A DNA stretch of 64,000 nucleotides from Anaerolineaceae bacterium (GTDB taxonomy: Bacteria; Chloroflexota; Anaerolineae; Anaerolineales; Anaerolineaceae), in assembly GCA_029975475.1 (NCBI GenBank), contig JARKPB010000019.1, forward strand, positions 223,233 through 287,232. The letters are read 5' to 3'. Position numbers and translations under genes: made by a program. Shown piece by piece: positions 15,061-24,500 of this stretch (positions are counted from its first letter, which is position 1; every line of letters starts with the position of its first letter). The notes under the pieces are model-generated. The model did no database searches. It saw only the letters and a list, made by a program, of their open reading frames with translations, and was not told the DNA's origin.

Positions 15061-17490
15061 TCAGCGCTGGGCGGTGCGGTTGCGGCCGGATTGCTTGGCG
15101 ACGTACATGGCGCGGTCAGCCGCGTCCACCAGGTCCACCAGGTCATCCAGATCGGGGGTCAGGTCCGCCACGCCAAACGAGGCGGTCAGGGCAAGGTCGC
15201 CGTACGGGGTCGGATAAGGGTTGGCACTGACCGCATGGCGCAGCCGCTCGGCCACCGCCACGCCGCTTTCCAGGTCATTTTCAGGCAGCAGGATCACATA
15301 TTCATCCCCGCCCCAGCGGGCGAGCAGGTCGACCTCGCGCAGCCCCTGCTGCAGCACCTGGCCGACCGCCTTCAGGACCTCATCGCCGGTGTGGTGGCCG
15401 TAGGAATCATTGATCAGTTTGAAGTGATCCAGGTCCATCAGAATACAGGAGAGGGGACGGTGGAAGCGCCGGGCGCGCTTAATTTCGCGCCGGCCCAGTT
15501 CGTTCCATCCGCGGCGGTTGTACAACCCGGTGACGTCATCCGTGATGGCGGAACGGCGCACTTTTTCGAGCAGCAGCACCTTGGAGACCGCCAGGGCGAC
15601 CTGGCTGGCGGCCTGGTCGACCAGCGCCAGTTCGGTCGGGGCGAAACGGTGGGGTTCCGGCTGGCTGATCATCATCCCGCCGATGACGCGCCCGTCAGCA
15701 GCAAGGGGGACGGCCGCCAGGCTGGCCGGGCCGGCCCATTCAGCCAGCGGCGGCGGAACCCACTTTGAATCGCGGATGTCCTCGATCACCAGCTTTTCGC
15801 CGCGGCGGACAGCCTCCAGCGCGGGTTCCATGGTGGAAAGATCGAGGTGCTGCCCGCCGCTGAGCGGCGCGGCCGCAGCGGTCGCGACCATGTAGGGGGT
15901 GTTTTCCGATTCCCACAGAACCACGTGCACGTTGGCGGCGTGAAAGAGCTGCAGCAGGCGCTGAGCCACCAGGGTCAGCATGGCGTTCAGGTCGGGGGTG
16001 GCGAGCGCCAGATGGGTAATCTGGTTGAGCAGGTCCTGCTGGCGGGCGCGCTCGTGAGCGTCTTCGTACAGCCTGGCGTTTTGAATGGCCACCGCGGCCT
16101 GGTCGGCAAACGCCTGCAGCCGCTCGGCGTGTTCCAGCGAATAGGCGTTTGGCGTGGCGCTGTCGAGGTTCAGAAAGCCGATCACCTCGCCGTGCAGCCG
16201 CAGCGGGGCGGCGGCGTAAGAACGGATCCAGGTCAACGGCTCCGAGGTGATCCAGCTCGCCTCGCCGCGCACATCCGGGATGGCCATCGGAGCGCGGGTT
16301 CGCAGCATTTTTTCCAGGTTTGCCACTTCTTTGACCCGGTAGCGCACATTCATCACATAATCGGTGGTGCCAAAGCGGTCGTAACCGACGGCGCGGACGA
16401 TATGCGCCAGCCCGTCCGGTTGAATCAGCATAATATTGGCGCATTCGCTGGGCACAACCCTGCCGACATTATCGAGAATGCGCGAGAGAACCTCATCCAG
16501 CTTGAGGGTTCCGGTCAGCGCCGCGGTGGTGTCGCGCAGCGCTTCGGCCAGCGCGCGCGCCTCGCGCAGTTCGCGTTCGGTCTCCAGGCGCGTGGACAGG
16601 TTGCGGCTGGCCAGCACCGCCCCGGCGACCGCGCCGTCCTGATCCAGCAGCGCGGACAGGCTGGTCTCCACCGCAAGGTAATCTCCAGTTTGAGCGCGCA
16701 GGCGGTGATCGAGCTGGCGGTCAGCGCCGTTTTGGAGCATTTCGGACAAAACGGCTTGAAAATTCAGAAGGTCGTCGGGGTGGAGGAGTTCGAAAACCGG
16801 GCGGCCCTGCAGTTCATCCGGCGCGTAACCCAGCTGCGCACAGGAAGAGGGGCTGGCGTAATGAATGATCCCTTCACAATCGACCTGCAGCACCAGATCC
16901 AGGAGTGAACTGGTGATCTGGCGCAGGCGGTGTTCGGTTTCGCGCCAGTGAATCACCAGCCCGAGGGTGGCGGAGATGAGCTGCATCAATTCCAGCTCGT
17001 GCGGGCTGAACGCGGCAGCGGAGGTGTGCCGGTCCAGCCCGAAAACGCCCCACCAGCGCTCCCCGGTAAAAATCGGCGCCAGCGCCACAGCCTGGATGCC
17101 CGCCTGCTGCAAAAATGCGGCTTCAGCCAGGGCGAAATCCGCCGGCCCCCCGTGAACGACCTTGCCGGAGGCGAGGGACGCCTGCCAGCCGGTCAGGCCG
17201 CGCTCGGCCAGATCGAGATCGTTGAGCACATGCGGCTCAAGCGCGAGCGGCAGGTCGGGAGGATGATACGCCTGGCGCAGCGTGACATGCAGGTTTTGGT
17301 CAGCGGCGGAGAAATTCTGAAACAGGAAGGCGTGGTCCGCCCCAAAGGCCTGGGCGATGCGGCGCATGGCCTCTTCCAGCGGATCGGACCAGCGCGCGGC
17401 GCGCAGCAAAAGCTGGACGGCTTCGTTAACCGCCTCCAGCGCGCTCAGACGGCGCCGTTCTGCGGTAGGAATGGTGGGTCGGTCGGTCAA
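15061..17490 (-). CDS. Diguanylate cyclase with GAF-PAS-GAF-GAF sensory array
   Basis: A cytoplasmic protein of about 809 residues that should synthesise c-di-GMP. In order it has a GAF-like domain (about 10-175), a PAS domain (about 185-300; ends in ASRNLSTR), GAF domains (about 315-470 and 495-640) and a C-terminal GGDEF domain (about 650-809). The active-site loop is RWGGDEY, so the last residue is Tyr instead of Phe. An RxxD (REVD) lies five residues before GGDEY, the position of the allosteric inhibitory site, so product feedback is likely. The start is uncertain: TTG at 17490 lies 7 bp after the HD-GYP stop, whereas the frame stays open to an ATG at 17610 inside the HD-GYP gene. It pairs with a predicted phosphodiesterase immediately upstream. 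Confidence 0.85.
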   Translation of the reverse strand: MTDRPTIPTAERRRLSALEAVNEAVQLLLRAARWSDPLEEAMRRIAQAFGADHAFLFQNFSAADQNLHVTLRQAYHPPDLPLALEPHVLNDLDLAERGLTGWQASLASGKVVHGGPADFALAEAAFLQQAGIQAVALAPIFTGERWWGVFGLDRHTSAAAFSPHELELMQLISATLGLVIHWRETEHRLRQITSSLLDLVLQVDCEGIIHYASPSSCAQLGYAPDELQGRPVFELLHPDDLLNFQAVLSEMLQNGADRQLDHRLRAQTGDYLAVETSLSALLDQDGAVAGAVLASRNLSTRLETERELREARALAEALRDTTAALTGTLKLDEVLSRILDNVGRVVPSECANIMLIQPDGLAHIVRAVGYDRFGTTDYVMNVRYRVKEVANLEKMLRTRAPMAIPDVRGEASWITSEPLTWIRSYAAAPLRLHGEVIGFLNLDSATPNAYSLEHAERLQAFADQAAVAIQNARLYEDAHERARQQDLLNQITHLALATPDLNAMLTLVAQRLLQLFHAANVHVVLWESENTPYMVATAAAAPLSGGQHLDLSTMEPALEAVRRGEKLVIEDIRDSKWVPPPLAEWAGPASLAAVPLAADGRVIGGMMISQPEPHRFAPTELALVDQAASQVALAVSKVLLLEKVRRSAITDDVTGLYNRRGWNELGRREIKRARRFHRPLSCILMDLDHFKLINDSYGHHTGDEVLKAVGQVLQQGLREVDLLARWGGDEYVILLPENDLESGVAVAERLRHAVSANPYPTPYGDLALTASFGVADLTPDLDDLVDLVDAADRAMYVAKQSGRNRTAQR

Positions 17491-17497
17491 TCCGTGC

Positions 17498-18970
17498 TTA
17501 TCCCAATCCCGGCGCGCTGTTCCAGCGGGCGGTGAAGCGCGCGTCTTCGGGCTGCGCTTCCGCGCCTTCGCGGTAAACTTCCAGGAAAGCGCGCACGACA
17601 CGCGGGTCAAACTGACTGCCGGCGCAGCGCTTGAGTTCCTCGAGCGCCTGGCGGGGGCTGCGCGCCGGACGGTACACGCGTAAATCTATCATAGCACAAA
17701 ATGCGTCCACCACGGAAAGGATGCGCGCCTCCAGCGGGATCTGGTCGCCGGCCAGGCCCTGTGGGTACCCGTTGCCGTCGTAATGTTCGTGGTGCGCGCG
17801 GATTATCGGCGCCGCGGCCTGCAGGCGCTGGATCGAGGAGATGATCTTTTCGCCGATCGCCGGGTGCTGGCGCATCAGCGTCCATTCTTCAGCCGAGAGG
17901 CTGGCCGGTTTGGTGAGGATGCTGTCGGGAATCCCGACTTTGCCAATATCATGCAGCAGAGAAGCCCAGCTGAGGCTCTCGATGCGCTCTTCCGCCAGGC
18001 CGAGGCGGCGCGCCACGCGCTCGCACCAGCCCACCATGCTGTGCCCGTGAGCGGCGGTGTAGGCATCGCGCGCTTCCATCATGCGCGCCAGGGCAAGCAC
18101 GCTTTCCAGGCGGGCGGTTTCAAGATCCGAGCGCAAACGGGCATTTTCCAGGACCACGGCGGCGTGCTGGCTGAGGGCGGCCAGGCAGCCCTGCAAATCC
18201 GCTGACCAGTCGGGCGGCTGGCGGTACAGACACACCCCCAGGGCTGACAAACGATCCTGGCAGGCCAGGACGCAGACCGCCGCGGCCTGCCAGCCAGCCT
18301 GGCGCAGGGCAGCTCCCATCCGGCTGCGGCTGGCAAAAGGCGGGCCAAAATACAGCGCCTGGCTGATGGGCGCAAGCCCGCCGGCCAGGGGCTCCAGTTC
18401 ATCCAGCAGCCCGGCGCTGTCCTGCAGCGAAACCCCCTCCGCCCAGAACGGCGCCAGCCGGTTGCGGTCGACTTCCAGCATCATAACCGCCTGAGCCTCC
18501 GAGAGGTCCATTAAGGAACGGCCAATGGATCTGCCCGCCCCGCTGCCGGGGATAAAGCGCAGCTCGCCGGTGGTGCGGGCCATGCGGCGCAGCAGGGCTG
18601 AAGAGCCGTTGACCAGCTCGCAGGCTTCACCGTCGATGCCGGTCAAACGGCCCAGGGGATCAAGCAGCGCGGTCAGGCGGTGTTCGCTCCAGATCACGCT
18701 GCCGTCCGGGCGCAGCCAGCGCAGGGTCAGCAAGGCGCCGCTGGGGCAGTGGAACTCGCGCTGCATGGCAGCGCGGTCATCCGGGTGAAGCGACTGGATC
18801 AGTAAACGGGCATTCTTGTAGAAGGCTTCCGCGGGCCGGCCGGTGAGGCTGTGAGCGGACGCGTCAATATATTCAAGTTTTAGTGAAGGAACCAGGCGAA
18901 GAAGATAGCGGATAGCGGTTGCTCCGGGCGTTCCGCGGCCGGTAGATTTTGCCAGGCAATGCCCCTTCAA
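17498..18970 (-). CDS. PAS-GAF-HD-GYP c-di-GMP phosphodiesterase
   Basis: A 490-residue protein. An N-terminal PAS-like region (about 25-120, with LHPDDRAAM and DGSVIWSEHR) is followed by a GAF-like region (about 150-290) and an HD-GYP domain (about 300-480). The HD-GYP metal and signature motifs are intact: LLHDIGKVGIPD, MRQHPAIG, HHEHYDGNGYP and SVVDAFCAM. It should hydrolyse c-di-GMP to pGpG or GMP. The start is a TTG at 18970; GGGAGGATCC lies about 14 nt upstream, a long spacing. It is directly upstream of the GGDEF gene, so synthesis and breakdown of the messenger are encoded in one transcript. The sensed signal is unknown. Confidence 0.88.
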   Translation of the reverse strand: MKGHCLAKSTGRGTPGATAIRYLLRLVPSLKLEYIDASAHSLTGRPAEAFYKNARLLIQSLHPDDRAAMQREFHCPSGALLTLRWLRPDGSVIWSEHRLTALLDPLGRLTGIDGEACELVNGSSALLRRMARTTGELRFIPGSGAGRSIGRSLMDLSEAQAVMMLEVDRNRLAPFWAEGVSLQDSAGLLDELEPLAGGLAPISQALYFGPPFASRSRMGAALRQAGWQAAAVCVLACQDRLSALGVCLYRQPPDWSADLQGCLAALSQHAAVVLENARLRSDLETARLESVLALARMMEARDAYTAAHGHSMVGWCERVARRLGLAEERIESLSWASLLHDIGKVGIPDSILTKPASLSAEEWTLMRQHPAIGEKIISSIQRLQAAAPIIRAHHEHYDGNGYPQGLAGDQIPLEARILSVVDAFCAMIDLRVYRPARSPRQALEELKRCAGSQFDPRVVRAFLEVYREGAEAQPEDARFTARWNSAPGLG

Positions 18971-19047
18971 CGATCAACAAGGATCCTCCCGGATCGGCTG
19001 GAGTGGCTCTGGAAAAACACTCCGGCCTGGCGGCCGGCCACTTGAAC

Positions 19048-19075
19048 ATTATAGAACGATTTGATGCCGGAGCAA
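19048..19075 (-). promoter_or_regulatory. Promoter of the HD-GYP/GGDEF/GNAT operon
   Basis: Minus strand TTGCTC (19070-19075), 16 bp, TATAAT (19048-19053). The transcript would have a leader of about 70 nt before the TTG start at 18970. Confidence 0.6.
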
Positions 19076-19155
19076 CCGAAAATTAAGGCGAATTTTCACC
19101 ATCAAAGGAGGAAAAATAGAGACCGCGCCGGAGGAACCGGCCGCTTTCCAGCGGG

Positions 19156-19824
19156 TCAGACCCAGCGCTCAATCTCATTGACCCCGTATTTTGCCAGCAG
19201 ATCATCCAGGGCTTCGCGCAGCAGCTCGGCTTCGCCCGCCTGACGCTCGGCAGCCAGTTTCGCCAGGCGTTCCAGCTGGGTCTGGGTAAAATGCGAGGTC
19301 TTGGGCACCATTTTTTCATCGTAAGCCAGGCGCACTTTATTGCGTCCGGTCAGTTTGGCGCGGTAGAGAGCCTGATCCGCCTTGCGCAGCAGCTCGGATT
19401 TCAGCCGGCCGTCCAGGGGGTAGCAGGCCAGCCCGGCGCTGATGGTCAGGCCGTCCACCGCCGGTCCGCCCTCCATCGTGGGGATCTGCGCGGCGGCCAC
19501 GGCGGTGCGGGCTTTCTCCAGCAGCAAGAACGCCTGCTCGCGTTCCAGTCCGGGAAAGAGCACGGCGAACTCATCCCCGCCGTAGCGCGTCAGGACGCCC
19601 GCATCGCCGAAGATTTCGGTTAACCGTCCGGCGAGCGCGACCAGGACGGCATCGCCGGCGGCGTGCCCGAAGGTTTCGTTGACCCGCAGGAAGTTATCAA
19701 TGTCCACAAACGCCAGGCTGACGGGGGCTTCGCTGCCGCGGCGCTCTTCCAGAGCGCGTTCGAGCAGGTCGTGGAAATCTTTGCGGGTCATCAATCCGGT
19801 TAGCGCGTCTTTTAATGGGTTCAT
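19156..19824 (-). CDS. Stand-alone GGDEF diguanylate cyclase
   Basis: A 222-residue protein consisting of a GGDEF domain (residues 1-165) and a charged helical tail (about 170-222), with no transmembrane or sensor domain. It has DALTGLMTRKDF at the start, DIDNFLRVNETFGHAAGD for metal and substrate binding, and a canonical YGGDEF loop. The inhibitory RxxD motif is absent (GDAG at that position), so unlike its neighbour it should lack product inhibition. The start is ATG 19824 with AAGGA nine bases upstream. The promoter region is extremely AT-rich and packed with AATATATT copies, in sharp contrast to the GC-rich surroundings, so its own regulation is likely. Confidence 0.9.
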   Translation of the reverse strand: MNPLKDALTGLMTRKDFHDLLERALEERRGSEAPVSLAFVDIDNFLRVNETFGHAAGDAVLVALAGRLTEIFGDAGVLTRYGGDEFAVLFPGLEREQAFLLLEKARTAVAAAQIPTMEGGPAVDGLTISAGLACYPLDGRLKSELLRKADQALYRAKLTGRNKVRLAYDEKMVPKTSHFTQTQLERLAKLAAERQAGEAELLREALDDLLAKYGVNEIERWV

Positions 19825-19871
19825 AATATATTATCCTTATAGAATATATTAATATAATATATTGATATATT
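19825..19871. promoter_or_regulatory. AT-rich cluster of AATATATT palindromes
   Basis: The self-palindrome AATATATT occurs at 19825, 19843 and 19856, with the near copy GATATATT at 19864. The cluster overlaps the -10, the transcription start and the ribosome binding site of the stand-alone GGDEF gene. It could be an operator or a target for an AT-binding nucleoid protein. Confidence 0.45.
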
Positions 19872-19882
19872 ATGTTTGTCAA
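19854..19882 (-). promoter_or_regulatory. Promoter of the stand-alone GGDEF gene
   Basis: Minus strand TTGACA (19877-19882), 17 bp, TATTAT (19854-19859). The -35 is perfect and the spacing is optimal. Confidence 0.75.
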
Positions 19883-19917
19883 GCCCCTTTTTCTTTCCCC
19901 CGCCGGCCGACCTGGCC

Positions 19918-19923
19918 TATAAT
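19918..19923 (+). promoter_or_regulatory. -10 box giving a probable leaderless transcript
   Basis: TATAAT ends 6 bp before the ATG at 19930, with no Shine-Dalgarno sequence, so transcription should start at or next to the A of the start codon. The -35 region is weak. Confidence 0.5.
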
Positions 19924-19929
19924 TGATCC

Positions 19930-21465
19930 ATGCCCAGACGAATTTCCCCGGCCGTGTGGACCGCCCTGCTGCTGGTTTGCCTGGCGCTGGCGGCGCGACT
20001 GATCCCAGGACCGCGTACGATTGACGACGCCTACATCACCTACCGCTACGCGCGCAATCTGCTGGCAGGTGAGGGTTTCACCTACAACCCGGGCGAGCGC
20101 GTCCAGGGCACCACCACCCCGCTTTACACCCTGCTGATGGCCGGGCTGGGGGCGATCAGCGGGGGCGGCGCGGCGGATTTTCCAGTCATCGCCTGGCTGG
20201 TCAACGCGGCCGCGGACGCGCTCACCTGCCTGCTGCTCTGGCGCATCGGCCGCCGCCTGGGGGCGGAATGGCCCGGCCTGGCGGCCGGCCTGCTCTGGGC
20301 GCTGGCGCCGTACTCGGTCACCTTTGCGATTGGCGGGCTGGAAACCTCGCTCTACGTCCTGCTGCTGACCGCCGCGGTCTGGGCGCATCTGACCCGCCGC
20401 GCCCCGCTGGCGGCGCTTTGCGCCGCGCTGGCGCTGCTGACCCGGCCGGACGCGCTGCTGCTGGCCGCCCCGCTGGCTTTGGACCGGCTGCTGCAGGCGC
20501 GGCGCGGCCGCCGCCTGAGCGCGCTGGAATTCGCCTGTTTGCTGCTGCCGCTCTTCGCCTGGTACGGTTTCGCCTGGGCTTATTTCGGCAGCCCTATTCC
20601 CCATTCGGTGCAGGCCAAACTGGTCACCTACCGCCTCGGACCGGGCGCGGCCCTGATCCGCCTGCTGCAGCATTACGCCACTCCCTTCCTCGAGCAGAAC
20701 GTGTACGGCATCCCGGCCATCGCGGTCGGGCTGGTACTTTACCCCTTCCTGGCGCTGGCCGGCGCGCGCCGGTTGTGGCGCGCCGAACGCTCTGCCTGGC
20801 CCTGGCTGGTTTACCCCTGGCTGTACCTGGCGGCCTTCGCGATCCCCAACCCGCTGATCTTCCGCTGGTACCTGACCCCGCCGCTGCCGGCATACTTTTT
20901 CATGATCCTGTGCGGGGCAGAAGAACTGCTGCGCGCGCTGTTCTCGGGCGGCAAACCGGCGGCGGGCTGGCGCAGATGGCTGCCGGCGGCCTTGATCCTG
21001 CTGCTGCCGCTGGCAAGCCAGATGAGCGAGTGGCGCTGGCGGCTCGATCACGGCCCGCAGCGGCCCGCCCCGGAAATGGCTTTCATCAAGTTAGAGTTGC
21101 TCTACCGCCAGGCGGCTGAGATCACCGCCGCGAACATGACCCCAGAGACGGTTCTGGCCGCCGGGGATGTCGGCGTGCTGGGCTATTACACCCCCGCGCG
21201 CATCCTGGATACCGTCGGGTTGAATTCTCCGCTTTCGCTCAACTATTACCCGCTTGACCCGGCTCTTTACGCCATCAATTACGCCGTGCCGCCGCGCCTG
21301 ATCCTCGACCAGCAGCCCGATTATCTCATCCTGCTCGAGGTCTACGGCCGCCTCGGCCTGCTGCGCGATCCGCAGTTTCAGCAGACCTACACCCTGCTGG
21401 AAACGCTGCCCACGGATATTTACGGGTCCAACGGCCTGCTGATCTACCGCCGCGGTCCGCGTTGA
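19930..21465 (+). CDS. GT-C-type membrane glycosyltransferase (dolichyl-phosphate-mannose mannosyltransferase-like)
   Basis: A 511-residue polytopic membrane protein with about 10-11 hydrophobic helices. The first extracytoplasmic loop contains IDDAYITYRYARNL followed by GEGFTYNPGERVQGTTTPL. This DD motif and loop are characteristic of Chloroflexi/actinobacterial GT-C enzymes related to GT39/GT83. The C-terminal 110 residues (about 390-511) are soluble and probably extracytoplasmic. By family it would transfer a sugar from a polyprenyl-phosphate donor to a lipid or a protein on the outer face of the membrane. No other glycan gene is adjacent, so the acceptor is unknown; the large secreted proteins of this window are possible acceptors, but that is speculation. 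Confidence 0.82.
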   Translation: MPRRISPAVWTALLLVCLALAARLIPGPRTIDDAYITYRYARNLLAGEGFTYNPGERVQGTTTPLYTLLMAGLGAISGGGAADFPVIAWLVNAAADALTCLLLWRIGRRLGAEWPGLAAGLLWALAPYSVTFAIGGLETSLYVLLLTAAVWAHLTRRAPLAALCAALALLTRPDALLLAAPLALDRLLQARRGRRLSALEFACLLLPLFAWYGFAWAYFGSPIPHSVQAKLVTYRLGPGAALIRLLQHYATPFLEQNVYGIPAIAVGLVLYPFLALAGARRLWRAERSAWPWLVYPWLYLAAFAIPNPLIFRWYLTPPLPAYFFMILCGAEELLRALFSGGKPAAGWRRWLPAALILLLPLASQMSEWRWRLDHGPQRPAPEMAFIKLELLYRQAAEITAANMTPETVLAAGDVGVLGYYTPARILDTVGLNSPLSLNYYPLDPALYAINYAVPPRLILDQQPDYLILLEVYGRLGLLRDPQFQQTYTLLETLPTDIYGSNGLLIYRRGPR

Positions 21466-21571
21466 TCAACCGGTAATATCCGTCCTGGCTCTTTCGTTGT
21501 ATACTAAATCTATCCTGTGCTTACCGGTAGATCTGATTAAACCCTAACTCCGCCCCGCCAAAGGAGCAGCG

Positions 21572-24500
21572 ATGCAGCAAGGTAGATCCGCGCGCAGCGG
21601 GCATCTCTGGTTGGTTTTGATCTGCGCTGGCCTGAGCAGTATGATCGGGCTGGGCGGGCTCGCCGGGTGGATATTTTCCATCCCCTGGTTGACTTCCTTC
21701 GGAAAAGACTTTTATACGGTCGCCCCGCTGAGCGCGGTTTCATTAATAGCGCTGGGGATCATCCTGGGCTTGCTGGCGGTGTTCCAGCGGCGCGGTCGGC
21801 TGCGTTTTGGGCTGCACCTCGCCGCCGGGCTGCTGTGCGTGCTGTTGGCGACTGTGTTCGCCCTCAGCCTGCGCGGCATTTACCTGCCGCAGGCGGCCCT
21901 GGGGTTCGCCGTCAGCGGCGAGCGCAGCGGCGCGCCCCTCGGGCACATGTCGCCGGTAACCGCGGCCGGGTTCTTCCTCATCAGTTTCTCCCTCGCCCTG
22001 CCGCGTCAAACCCGAACCTGGCTGCGCTGGCTGAGGCTTCTGGCAGCCGGGCTGCCTATCGCGCTTTTCTATCTACTGCTGCTCGGTTACGCCTTCAGCG
22101 CGAAACTGCTGTACAGCCTCAACCTGATCGTCCCCACCCTGCCATCCACCCTGGGCGGATTCTTCCTCTCGGCCGGGTTAATGGGCATGCTGGTTCTGCC
22201 TTCCTTTAACCACCGGCGGGTCGCCACCCCGGTGCTGTTCTTTGGCCTGTACGCGCTGACCGCCATCACCATCCTGTCCATTGGTTTTCTGTTAATTCTT
22301 GGCTATGCCAGAGAAATCCGCCGCAGCGCGGAAGAACGGTTGACCGCGATCGCCAACCTGAAGACGGCTGACTTGATGCAGTACCGCTCGGAGCGCCTGG
22401 GGGACGGCAGGATTTTTGAAGGCAATCACGCCTTCACCCATTTGATGGCGCAGTACCTCGCCAACCCGGCCGAATACCGCAACCGCACCGCCCTGTTTAC
22501 CTGGCTGGGAAATATCTCCAGCGCGTATACCTACGACCGCGTTTTGCTCTACGACCGCGACGGCCGGCTGCTGCTGACCATCCCCGAAGGCAGCCCGAAC
22601 GACTCCACCCTGGCCGGGCGCACCAAGGATGTGCTCTCTGGCGGCAAGACAATTTTCCAGGATTTCTACCTCTCCCCCGAGACCGGGCACGTCTATCTGG
22701 CCGTGCTGGTGCCAATCCTTGACCCGGATAACAACGACGCTCCGCTGGGTATGCTGGCGCTGCGGATTGACCCGGAAGCCTATCTTTATCCTTATATCAG
22801 CCGCTGGCCCGAGCCAAGCGCCAGCGCGGAGACCCTGCTGGTTCACCGCGAAGGCGACGAGGTGGTCTTCCTGAACGAGCTGCGCTTCCGCAAAAACACG
22901 GCTCTCAAATTGCGCCTGCCGCTCAGCACACCCGAATTGGCGGCGGCCCGGGCGGTGCGCGGCGATACCGGCGTGGTTGAAGCGAAGGATTACCGCGGGG
23001 TGGATGTTCTCGCGGATATCCGCGCCATCCCCGACTCTCCCTGGTTTATGGTATCGCGCGTGGACCTGGCGGAAATCAACGCCCCCTTCGGCCAGCAGCT
23101 GCGCCTGACGATCGCCTCGGTGCTGGCTTTGCTGCTGGCTGCCGGGGTGGGCCTGCAGTATCTGCTGCGCCGTCAGGGTCTGGTCAGCCAGCAGCGCTTG
23201 ATCTGGCTGCAGGGATTGATTGACCGCAGTTTGAATGAAGTCTACGTCTTTGACTCCCAGACGCTGCGTTTCCGCTACGTCAATGAAGGCGCCCGCCTCA
23301 ATCTTGGATACAGCCAGGCGGAGCTGGAGACCCTCACGCCGGTGGATATCAAACCGGAATTCAGCGGCCAGGAATTTAACCGCCTGCTTCAACCGCTGCG
23401 CGACGGCAGCAAAGAACGGCTGGTTTTTGAAACCTTCCACCGCCGCAAAGACGGCAGTCAATACCCGGTGGAAGTACACCTGCAGCTGGTGAGCAGCGAT
23501 GAAGGGCCGGTTTTCCTGGCGCTGATCAACGACATCAGCGAGCGCTACGCTGCCCAGGCTGCCCTCTTGCAGAGCGAACATCAATTCCGCGCCGTGTTTG
23601 AAAATTCCTCCGCCGGAAAGTCGCTTACCCGCCCCGACGGCAGTCTGATGAGAGTCAACCAGGCGTTTGCCGACATGCTGGGGTACAGCCTGGAAGAGAT
23701 GCAAACGATCAATTTTCGCGAGATCACTCACCCGGACGATCTGCCTGAGTCGGTCGAGTGCATCCGCTGTCTGCTGGCCGGCGAACGCGATACCTACGAG
23801 CTGGAAAAGCGCTACCGCCATAAAGACGGTCATTATGTCTGGGCTTACGTAACCACCAGCCTGCTGCGCGACGCGCAAAAACAGCCGCTTTACTTCGTCA
23901 CCACCATCCTGGATACCAGCCGCCAGAAAGCCGCTGAACAGGCGCTGCAGGAAAGCGAAGCGCGCTACCGCCTGATGTTTACCAACCTGAACGCCGGCTT
24001 CGCCCTGCATGAAATCATCCTGGATGACTCCGGCCAGCCGGTGGATTACCGTTTCCTCGAGGTCAACCCGGCGTATGAAGCTCTCACCGGCCTTAAGCGC
24101 GAGCAAATCCTCGGGCGGACGATCCGCGAGGTGATCCCGAATCTCGAAGAAAGCTACATCCAGCGCTACGGCCAGGTGGCGTTGAGCGGCGAGCCGATCG
24201 CGTTTCAGGATTACGTTTCCGCGCTCGACCGCTACTACGACATCAAAGCCTACAGCCCGAGCCCCGGCCAGTTCGCGGTCGTCTTTCACGAAGTGACCGA
24301 ACAGATCAAGGCTTCGCAGGCGTTGATCCGGCGCGAAAACTGGCTGACGCGCATCTTTGAAATCCTGCCCATCGGGCTGTGGTTCGCAGACCGGAACGGT
24401 TTTCTGATCCGCGGCAACCCGGCCGGGGTGGCGATCTGGGGCATGGAGCCGCACGTCGGGCCGGATGATTACAGCGTATTCAAAGCCCGCCGCCTGCCTT

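Noticed and set aside
19879..21051. A 390-codon minus-strand frame opposite the GT-C gene
   Set aside because: The translation is Gln/Arg/Gly-rich junk; the plus strand has the conserved GT-C loop motif.
22292..24454. A 720-codon open frame antisense to the sensor kinase gene
   Set aside because: It is opposite to a gene with clear kinase and PAS motifs. Its translation shows no domain pattern and is typical of shadow frames in GC-rich DNA.
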